A stretch of 64,000 nt of DNA from Candidatus Obscuribacter phosphatis (GTDB taxonomy: Bacteria; Cyanobacteriota; Vampirovibrionia; Obscuribacterales; Obscuribacteraceae): assembly GCA_001899315.1 (NCBI GenBank), contig MOYA01000001.1, positions 2,901,556-2,965,555 on the forward strand. The letters run 5' to 3'. The position numbers were made by a program, and so were the translations under genes. Below are positions 52,362 through 59,649 of the stretch, piece by piece. The first letter of the stretch is position 1. Each line of letters starts with the position of its first letter. The notes beneath the pieces were generated by a model. That model saw only the letters and a program-made list of their open reading frames with translations, did not search any database and was not told the DNA's origin.

Positions 52362-53400
52362 GACCGATGAAGCTTTCATCGAACTGCTCTTTGATCACTT
52401 TGTCCATTTCCTTACCGCCGTCTTCGGTGAGCGCCAGCAAGGCATCGACCACATTCGGGTCAAATTGAGTATCTCTCAGTTTGCGCAATTCTTGGATGGC
52501 TCTTTCATGCCCGATGGCTTTGCGATAAGGGCGGTCGGTGGTCATGGCATCGTAAGCATCAGAAACGAGAATAATGCGGGCACCAATCGGGATGTCTTCA
52601 CCCTTTAGACCATCGGGATAGCCGGAACCGTCAAAATACTCATGATGGTGCTTGACATATTCACGAGCCCTGACGAGGCCCTTCAAATCGCCGATGATTT
52701 CAGCCGACTTGACCGGGTGCCTGGACATAATCGACCTTTCTTCCGGGGTAAGCTTGTCGGGCTTCCACAAGATAGACTCGGGCACACCAATCTTGCCGAT
52801 ATCGTGCAAAATGCCGCCCAGCTCAACGTCGCGCAGCATATCGTCGGGCAAAGCCAGCTGGCGGCCAATCAGCACCGCAATACGACTGACTCTCAGGCTA
52901 TGACCGGCAGTATAGTCGCACTTAGCATCGAGGGCATCGGCTAAGGCTCGAATGGTTCCCACCGAAAGACTCTCAAGCTCGGACAGGGCAGCACGCAGCT
53001 CCACCACCAGATTGTCATTATTTTCTTTCAGCTCATAAGCTTCCAGGGCTCGGCGCACAGTCAGCTTTAGTTCGTCGGCATCCCAAGGCTTGGGAATATA
53101 TTTGTAGACATGCCCGGCATTGATGGCATCGATTAAGGCTTGCACATCGGTATAGCCGGTGAGAAGAATCTTGATGGCGTCCGGTCGGAGAGTGAGGGAC
53201 TGCTCCAAAAGCTGCACCCCGGTCATCGAAGGCATGCGCTGGTCGGTGATGATCAGCGAAATTGACTCCTTCTCCAGAATCTCTAGACCTTCTTTACCGC
53301 CTGTGGCTTCGAAAATGTCATGGTCTTCCGAAAGCACTCTTCTCAAGAGCCTCAAATTGGGCACTTCATCATCAACAACCAGAATTTTGTGTCGGCGCAT
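52276..53400 (-). CDS. response regulator with HD-GYP phosphodiesterase domain
   Basis: 374 residues. The receiver domain starts HKILVVDDEVPNLRLLRRVL and has its phospho-acceptor Asp53 in LIITDQRMPSMTG and Lys in PKPWDADEL. After a short linker comes the HD-GYP domain with intact motifs: ILHDIGKIGVPESILWKPDKLTPEE, MSRHPVKSAEIIG, KHHHEYFDGSGYPDGLKGEDIP and DRPYRKA. It probably degrades cyclic di-GMP when phosphorylated. It is preceded 42 bases upstream by the histidine kinase gene, its likely partner. Confidence 0.93.
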   Translation of the reverse strand: MRRHKILVVDDEVPNLRLLRRVLSEDHDIFEATGGKEGLEILEKESISLIITDQRMPSMTGVQLLEQSLTLRPDAIKILLTGYTDVQALIDAINAGHVYKYIPKPWDADELKLTVRRALEAYELKENNDNLVVELRAALSELESLSVGTIRALADALDAKCDYTAGHSLRVSRIAVLIGRQLALPDDMLRDVELGGILHDIGKIGVPESILWKPDKLTPEERSIMSRHPVKSAEIIGDLKGLVRAREYVKHHHEYFDGSGYPDGLKGEDIPIGARIILVSDAYDAMTTDRPYRKAIGHERAIQELRKLRDTQFDPNVVDALLALTEDGGKEMDKVIKEQFDESFIGLTLASVDPAKTGKQYREEAERRARLANS

Positions 53401-53442
53401 TCTGAAAAAGTTACCTCGGAGAATCTCTAAAAATCTGCTTTC

Positions 53443-55629
53443 TCAATCAGGCTCACTGATTTGAGACAATTCACCCGGCAAGTTCGGGCTTTGTCGCTTG
53501 GCGGTCAAGGGGATCCTGACAAAGAAGGTTGTGCCCTTTCCCAGCTCGCTGCTAAACCAAATCTGCCCGCCATGTCTTTCGATTATGGAATGACAAATTG
53601 ATAGGCCAAGCCCGGTACCCTGCCCGACCGGCTTGGTCGTGAAGAAGGGATCAAAGATTTTACTCTGAACCTCCTGCTTAATACCAGGCCCATTGTCCGA
53701 AATTTGAACCAGAACACTCTCTCCCTCCAGTTCAGCCTGAATATTGAGGCGGGCTTCAGCCTGCCCCTGCATGGCTTGAGCAGCATTAGAAAGCAAATTC
53801 ATCCAGACCTGGTTGAGCTGACCAGGGTAACAAAGCACCTGGGGCATAGAGGCAAAGCCTGGGCTGAAATGCACCGGTATCTTGTCGTTGCCGTAATACT
53901 GCGAAAGTATCTTCAAGGTCGATTCGATACCTTCGCATATGGAAGCCTCTTTCAGCTCGGCTTCATCAAGACGCGAAAAACTGCGCAGGTTGCGAATAAT
54001 ATGGCGGATGCGCTCAGAGCCTTCATTGAGGTCGGCGATGATGTTATCGAGGTCGCTTATCAAGAAATCATATTTGATCTTGCGCTTGAGCTCATCAAAG
54101 TCGCGGCGATGCTCTTCTTCGATTTCAGAGGCTTTATCGACCAATTTCTTTAGTTCATCGGCATATTGCTTTAGGTACGGCAAATTGCCGTGCACAAAGT
54201 TAATCGGATTATTCAGTTCATGGGCGATGCCTGCTACCAAACGACCTAGAGAAGCCATTTTCTCATGGTGAATCAGCTGCGATTGCATTGTCTTTAGTTC
54301 GAGGTTCTTAGCATCAAGGTTGAGGTTTTTGCCGACCAGGTCACGGTTTTTGCTGGAAAGTTCACCCACCAGGTTGGCATGCTCAATTGCCACAGCCACC
54401 TGCCCGGCCACCACCTTGGTCAAGACCAGCTCCGATTCTTCAAAGACCTTGTCTTTGCGACGGTCGGCAAGAATGATCACACCGCGCGAAATCTCGCCGT
54501 ACATCATGGGCTGCAAGACGATAGAGCGAAAACCCGAGCTTTCAATCTCTTCTTTTACATCGGCAAAAAACTGATCGGCAGGAGCATCTGTAAAGACAAA
54601 GGTCTTTATCTTTCTGCCTGCATCATCTTTTAGATAGGAAGAGCGCCTGCTTAAAATAAAGCTCTGCAGCCTAGCCGAAATCGAGCCTACAGGCTGATTC
54701 GCAACGCCTGAGACACTTTCTTTATCTAAGGCAGCGGTCGAGGGCTCTGAAGCTTGCACATAAATATTGGTGGACTCGCCGGTGGTAGGCGGGCAGAGAA
54801 TAGCGACAAGATCGGCAGAGACAGCCTGGCTTAGTTGATTGACGGCTGAGCGCAAGATCGAATCGAGTTCGAGTGTACTGCGCACGCCTTTATTGATAGA
54901 GTTAATCAGTCGCTCTCGTTTTGCTCTTTCTTCCGACTCAGCGATGAGCTTTTCGTTGGCTTCCAACTGTTCGAGCAAACGTTCATTGCTGCGCCGGCTA
55001 ACCCGGCTTAGATAGTCACAAAAACGGGCCCAAAGAAAAGCCACCGAAGTAAAGAAAAAGGCACGGGCGAAAATACGACGCCAGAGCTTGAAGGCAAAGG
55101 CGCTAGCTAAACCGCGCGGATTGGTCGATTGCAAGAGATAAGGCAAAAGAGGCGAACTTTCATAGACCAATAAACCGATATAGCAAAGCGCCACAAAGGC
55201 AGCGACAAGATAGATGCCGCGCCGCCCGAAAGTATAGCTGGAGAGCATGATCGGCAAGAGATAAAGCACATAGAGATCTGATTCGATGCCATGGGTAAAA
55301 TGCACCAGACCGGTAAGAGCAAGCGCATCGAGTACAAGCAAAATGGCATTGAAGCTCTGCAGCTTGGCCCGCGAGCTACGCAGAGCTTTAACCACAAAGG
55401 CAAGCCCGATAAAAGAATAGATACTGACACTACAGATGATACCGGTAGCGCGATAGAACTCAAACTCGACACCGGCAAAACTATAGATGCCGACGCAAAG
55501 ACACAAACTGACAAGCGAAAAAGCGATACGAAATCTGAGCAATTGCTCGCTTTTCAAATAGAGTTCACTAGTCAGTTCACGGCTCTTCGACCTATCGATA
55601 TTAGGCTCACGGGCAATGCTCTGGGTCAT
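53443..55629 (-). CDS. membrane histidine kinase with GAF domain
   Basis: 728 residues from ATG 55629, one base after the TPR gene's stop. About six helices (residues about 30-205) form the N-terminal sensor; a GAF domain follows (about 235-430: STLELDSILRSAVNQLSQAVSADLVAIL). The dimerisation helix holds the phospho-accepting His in LGRLVAGIAHELNNPINFVHG. The ATPase domain has MNLLSNAAQAM (N box), ISDNGPGIKQEV (G1), FDPFFTTKPVGQGTGLGLSIC (F and G2) and GGQIWFSS. It probably controls the HD-GYP response regulator downstream. Ligand unknown. Confidence 0.9.
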   Translation of the reverse strand: MTQSIAREPNIDRSKSRELTSELYLKSEQLLRFRIAFSLVSLCLCVGIYSFAGVEFEFYRATGIICSVSIYSFIGLAFVVKALRSSRAKLQSFNAILLVLDALALTGLVHFTHGIESDLYVLYLLPIMLSSYTFGRRGIYLVAAFVALCYIGLLVYESSPLLPYLLQSTNPRGLASAFAFKLWRRIFARAFFFTSVAFLWARFCDYLSRVSRRSNERLLEQLEANEKLIAESEERAKRERLINSINKGVRSTLELDSILRSAVNQLSQAVSADLVAILCPPTTGESTNIYVQASEPSTAALDKESVSGVANQPVGSISARLQSFILSRRSSYLKDDAGRKIKTFVFTDAPADQFFADVKEEIESSGFRSIVLQPMMYGEISRGVIILADRRKDKVFEESELVLTKVVAGQVAVAIEHANLVGELSSKNRDLVGKNLNLDAKNLELKTMQSQLIHHEKMASLGRLVAGIAHELNNPINFVHGNLPYLKQYADELKKLVDKASEIEEEHRRDFDELKRKIKYDFLISDLDNIIADLNEGSERIRHIIRNLRSFSRLDEAELKEASICEGIESTLKILSQYYGNDKIPVHFSPGFASMPQVLCYPGQLNQVWMNLLSNAAQAMQGQAEARLNIQAELEGESVLVQISDNGPGIKQEVQSKIFDPFFTTKPVGQGTGLGLSICHSIIERHGGQIWFSSELGKGTTFFVRIPLTAKRQSPNLPGELSQISEPD

Positions 55630-55630
55630 T

Positions 55631-57487
55631 TTAGAGATACTCAGCCGCTCGTTTATAGACTTCCGCCGCCTCGGCAAAACGGCCAAGCGCCTTCAAAGCA
55701 TTACCCCAAGCGTCATAGACATCGGCATCATAAGGGTCAAGCTCGCAGGCTTTTTCATATTTTTCTAGGGCAAGTTCGGTCAAACCAAGCAAAGAGAGGG
55801 TCTTGCCCCAGGCATAAAAGAGTGAATGGTCACCATCGGTGGTTTCAGAAGCAATGCGGAAACTTTCATCGGCTTCGACAAAACGCCCCTGCAAAAGATA
55901 GACCTGCCCCGACACCACTCGCGCTTCAGCATTGGTGGGGTCTTCAGCTAAAACCGATTCGACGGCGGCCAGGGCTTCATCAAGACGATTCTGCTCTTTA
56001 TACGAGCGGGCTAGAGAGACTCTGATATCGGCATCTTTCGGGGTAGCAGCCAAAAGCTTGAGAGCCTGTGCTTCCACGAGTTCATAGTTGGCGGCTTTCA
56101 ACATTTTGTCCAAGGCTTCTTTTTGATGCACCAGACATTCGGGATCATAGAGCACGGCTTCTTTCAGATGCTCGCGGGCGAGATTGGCATCACCTATCTG
56201 ATCTAGCGCCCTCGATAAGTGCAGATGACCGAGGGCATAATCTTGCCGCAGACTAATGGCAGTCTTAAATTTTTCGATGGCATCTTGATAGTTGCCTGAG
56301 AGCAAAAGGGCACAGCCTAAGCCATCTACGGCCTGATAATTAGCCGGGGTCTCTTGAATCACCATGGCAAAATGCCTGGCCGCCTGGTCATAGCTGCCGG
56401 CACCCAGATGAGCATGACCCAGCCAAAAATCATACTGCCCCGGATTATCTGGAGCCTTCTCCATCATGCGTTCAATGGCCAGCTCGAACTGCCCGAGCAA
56501 GATCAGGGTGACCGCCAAATAGACCCGCAAATCTCGGGAATCAGGCTCTAGAACAAGGGTCTTTTCAAAGGCATCGGCGGCGCGTTCGTACTCAGCCAGC
56601 TGTACACAGACCAAGCCGAGATTCATGGTCGGCTCCACCGAGGTGGAATCCATATCTGATGCTTCCATGAGCTTTTCAGAAGCTTCTTCGGTGCGCCCAA
56701 CCCGGAAGAGCGCCACGCCCCAGTCGTTATATATGAGAGCCCTTTCTCTAGCATTGAGACCGCGATGCCCAAGATTGACCGCCTCTTGGAAAAGACGCAC
56801 GGCATCGTCTATCTGACCTATGAAAGCCATCGCCGAAGCGGCATGGCGCAAAACTGTGACATTGCGCCCGTCCAGTTGCCAAGCCCGCAAAAAACATTTA
56901 CCGGCATCAACTTCATTGCCGAGCTGAGAAAGGGCCAAACCTAGAGAAACTAGAGGCTGCGGTAGTTCAGGCTCAAGGTTGACCGCCGACTGAAAATACT
57001 GAGCCGCTTCCATAAACTGACCCTGTTGAAAACAGATAAGACCGCCCTGAATATAGGCTGCGGTCATATTGGCATCGATCTTGAGGCATTGATTGAACTG
57101 CCCGAGCGCCCCACGCCAATTGCCCATCTGCCCAAGCGCTATGCCCCAGTGCAAGTGACCAACGGCATAGTCGGTGCGACGTTCGCAGGCTTCTCTAAAC
57201 TCGGGGACGGCCTCATCGGGTCGCTCGTCTTTGAGCAAAACCAAGCCTAGCTGGTAATGCGAATCAGGATTGTCCGAATCGATGGAGAGCGAGGTCTTGA
57301 GATGTCTTTCGGCTTCAGCCAGCTTGCCCGAGTTAAAGGCCAATACACCCAATTGAAACTGCACAGCCGGATCGTTGGTGGCTGCCACAGGATTCTGTTG
57401 TGTGTATTGCACAAGGCCGGAGTAAGCTTCTTCCCACTTGCCCTGTGAAACCAGGTCGGAAACAACCTGGGCGTACGGGGTCTGCAT
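55631..57487 (-). CDS. large cytoplasmic TPR-repeat protein
   Basis: 618 residues made almost entirely of TPR units, about 16. Examples: VQFQLGVLAFNSGKLAEAERHLKTSLSIDSDNPDSHYQLGLVLL, AAYIQGGLICFQQGQFMEAAQYFQSAVNLEPE, PTMNLGLVCVQLAEYERAADAFEKTLVLEPDS, and DVYDAWGNALKALGRFAEAAEVYKRAAEYL at the end. No signal or membrane segment. It is translationally coupled to the histidine kinase gene (one base between stop and start), so it is a likely interaction partner or input protein of that two-component system. Confidence 0.85.
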   Translation of the reverse strand: MQTPYAQVVSDLVSQGKWEEAYSGLVQYTQQNPVAATNDPAVQFQLGVLAFNSGKLAEAERHLKTSLSIDSDNPDSHYQLGLVLLKDERPDEAVPEFREACERRTDYAVGHLHWGIALGQMGNWRGALGQFNQCLKIDANMTAAYIQGGLICFQQGQFMEAAQYFQSAVNLEPELPQPLVSLGLALSQLGNEVDAGKCFLRAWQLDGRNVTVLRHAASAMAFIGQIDDAVRLFQEAVNLGHRGLNARERALIYNDWGVALFRVGRTEEASEKLMEASDMDSTSVEPTMNLGLVCVQLAEYERAADAFEKTLVLEPDSRDLRVYLAVTLILLGQFELAIERMMEKAPDNPGQYDFWLGHAHLGAGSYDQAARHFAMVIQETPANYQAVDGLGCALLLSGNYQDAIEKFKTAISLRQDYALGHLHLSRALDQIGDANLAREHLKEAVLYDPECLVHQKEALDKMLKAANYELVEAQALKLLAATPKDADIRVSLARSYKEQNRLDEALAAVESVLAEDPTNAEARVVSGQVYLLQGRFVEADESFRIASETTDGDHSLFYAWGKTLSLLGLTELALEKYEKACELDPYDADVYDAWGNALKALGRFAEAAEVYKRAAEYL

Positions 57488-57548
57488 TGCGGACCTTTCA
57501 CTTCAAGACTATTTCTGATGATTTGCTGACTTTCTCAAATCAGCTTGC

Positions 57549-58778
57549 CTATTCTAGCCGAAAAACCGAACAGGGCAAAGAAGCTCTTAGCCACTCAAAG
57601 CCGACCAAAACAATCAGACAAAGCAAAAACTGTACAGCCCAAAACGCCGCCACCACTTGCCATTCGCTCACGCCCTTTTCGCTGTAGACCGCCTCATAGT
57701 GGTGATGCAGGGGGGCCATGCGGAAAAGACGCTTGCCTTCGCCGGGTAGCTTCTTAGTAAGTTTGAGCTTGATCAAAGCCAGCTTACTCATGGCCTTTTC
57801 GGGAGTATAAGGCTTGGTCAGCTTGAAATAGACGACCTGGATCATCACCGACAGGGTTTCAGCTATATAAATTGCCGCAAGAGGCACGAACCAGATAAGC
57901 AAGCCGCCCGCTAGAACCAAACAAGACATCAAGCCGCCGATAAAGAGACTGCCTGTATCGCCCATGAATATCTTGGCCGGGTTTTTATTGAAAAATAGAA
58001 AGCCGAGCAGAGCACCGGCGGCGGTAGCAGCTATGGTGGCAAGTTCGCTTTGTCCGGTTTCGTAGAGCAAGACCGAAAGCAAGGCAAAGACTTGGCAGGA
58101 GGTGCCGGCTGCTAGTCCGTCCATGCCGTCGTGCAAGTTGACGGCATTGGTGGTGGCGGCGGCCAAAAAGGCACCGAGAGGCACCAAGAGAAGCAAAGGC
58201 AGAGCAACAAAACCGAAGGGGGTGCCTGTATGGGAGGCCAATGCCGGAAATGACTGCAAGAGAAACTCGGGCAAGACCAAGGCGCCATGACCCTGCCAGG
58301 CAATGATGCAAGCAAGCAGTGCACCGAGTATGGTTTCGATGAGCAAACGCAACTGCCCCGGTATGCCCTTATTGGCTTTGTTGATTACTTTGGCTGAATC
58401 ATCTAGAACACCAACCACACCACAAAGGGCGCCGGTAATGACAACTGCGATTGCCGTCAGACTGAGCGGCTTGAAAAAACTGACGGCTAGACAAACCACA
58501 GTGGTGGCAAAGATAAAGGTAAGTCCGCCCATGGTCGGAGTCTTCGCCTTGTGGGCGTGACTTTTAGGGCCTTCTTCGCGCAAGAACTGATTGATCTGCA
58601 GATCTTTCAAGCGCTTTATATAGAACGGCAAAATCGCAGCAGTGAGCGCCATCGAGCAGAAAGCCGGTAAAAATATTGCAACCGGCGCCGGCATCATGGC
58701 ATAAGCACATTCAGGCACTACAGCAAGATCTATGCCGCAGCTCTGGGTCAGACCGGAAATTTCCGAGACAGCTTTCAA
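57549..58778 (-). CDS. mraY: phospho-N-acetylmuramoyl-pentapeptide transferase MraY
   Basis: About ten membrane helices. Motifs: GPKSHAHKAKTPTMGGLTF, the DDxxK catalytic site in GVLDDSAKV, NAVNLHDGMDGLAAG, KIFMGDTGSLFIGG and FRMAPLHHHYE. MraY links UDP-MurNAc-pentapeptide to undecaprenyl phosphate to make lipid I. The 409-residue product from TTG 58778 is longer than the usual 320-360. An ATG pair at 58697 gives a more normal N-terminus (MMPAPVAIFLPAF). It stands outside any division/cell-wall cluster and is followed 61 bases on by the TPR-kinase-regulator genes. Confidence 0.93.
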   Translation of the reverse strand: MKAVSEISGLTQSCGIDLAVVPECAYAMMPAPVAIFLPAFCSMALTAAILPFYIKRLKDLQINQFLREEGPKSHAHKAKTPTMGGLTFIFATTVVCLAVSFFKPLSLTAIAVVITGALCGVVGVLDDSAKVINKANKGIPGQLRLLIETILGALLACIIAWQGHGALVLPEFLLQSFPALASHTGTPFGFVALPLLLLVPLGAFLAAATTNAVNLHDGMDGLAAGTSCQVFALLSVLLYETGQSELATIAATAAGALLGFLFFNKNPAKIFMGDTGSLFIGGLMSCLVLAGGLLIWFVPLAAIYIAETLSVMIQVVYFKLTKPYTPEKAMSKLALIKLKLTKKLPGEGKRLFRMAPLHHHYEAVYSEKGVSEWQVVAAFWAVQFLLCLIVLVGFEWLRASLPCSVFRLE

Positions 58779-58806
58779 ATTAGATTTAAGTTTGTTCCGC
58801 CGACAA

Positions 58807-59322
58807 CTAGTCTAGGTAAAAGCTAGTAACTATCTTGCGATGTTCTTTAGCGTAATTTACCGACTCTAATAGTGTATGACTTGTGTGGTAGAGAAAACAA
58901 ATTATTTGTTGGCAGCGATCGATTATTTCGTGGTTGCAAATGCGGCTGGCATCAGCCAGAGTCATGGTACGTCTTTCAGGATACTCAACGATATTCTTTA
59001 TACCGATTAAGAGATCCTGCACTTCGCCTGGTTGCTGACTGATTGTCTGCGGCAAAATAATGTTGAGGCGGTCTGGATTAGCACGCTGGGCGCCTCTAAT
59101 CACAGCCATATTGGTACCGTTTGCACCACCACTGGTGACGACCTGGTTGCCCGAGAGCACCAGAGCATATGAAAGCATCTCTACCAATTGCTGGTGAGTG
59201 AGGGGGAGGTTACGGGTACCGATGATTGCCACTTTCCTCGGGCCTGATTGCTGAATAAGCAAAAGTTCTTGGGCCAGTTCATCGACGGTGGGAATTGTGG
59301 CGGCAGTCGGTTCTAACGGCAT
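58807..59322 (-). CDS. small SLOG/DprA-like protein
   Basis: 171 residues. RKVAIIGTRNLPLTHQQLVEMLSYALVLSGNQVVTSGGANGTNMAVIRGAQRA is a DprA/SLOG-type Rossmann fold, with the GTR start and SGGANGTN nucleotide loop. The C-terminus ICFLYHTSHTLLESVNYAKEHRKIVTSFYLD also fits. Cyanobacteria carry short homologues annotated as DNA recombination-mediator protein A, which this resembles in size; full DprA is about twice as long. It could bind single-stranded DNA or a nucleotide; no activity is proven. Leftward, just upstream of mraY (28 bases). Confidence 0.75.
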   Translation of the reverse strand: MPLEPTAATIPTVDELAQELLLIQQSGPRKVAIIGTRNLPLTHQQLVEMLSYALVLSGNQVVTSGGANGTNMAVIRGAQRANPDRLNIILPQTISQQPGEVQDLLIGIKNIVEYPERRTMTLADASRICNHEIIDRCQQIICFLYHTSHTLLESVNYAKEHRKIVTSFYLD

Positions 59323-59649
59323 ATACTTCTCGATCCCTTTTATATATCTGGTTTTCGTTCTTGCTAGTTTCCGGGTTGCTTATCTAAATTTCTAAAATTT
59401 TGAAGCCCGGGGAAACTTATGGCAAGCTTAAGATTACAAGCCTTGTGAGCGCTTTGGCAAAAGCAAGGGCTTTGCTGTTTACAAGTTTTAATTAACGATA
59501 AGCCAGGTTATTGAGGAAAATAAGGGAGATGAGCGCCTCTGTCCCGGTCTCAAGGGATTAACAAAGAGAGTCCATCGCATAGCAAAGATATATCCGCCCA
59601 AGGCGGAGCTTCTTGGCAATTCAGTTAAACTTAAGTTTGGAGACTGGCT
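59323..59649. other. intergenic region before uvrD
   Basis: No gene seen. It holds the divergent upstream regions of the SLOG gene and uvrD. A short hairpin TCCGCC-CAA-GGCGGA (59593-59607) lies in the presumed uvrD leader. No clear promoter or operator stands out. Confidence 0.4.

Noticed and set aside
55291-56025. 244-codon rightward frame opposite the TPR/kinase junction
   Set aside because: It lies wholly antisense to two well-supported genes, is rich in His/Arg/Lys/Gln typical of shadow frames, and spans their boundary.
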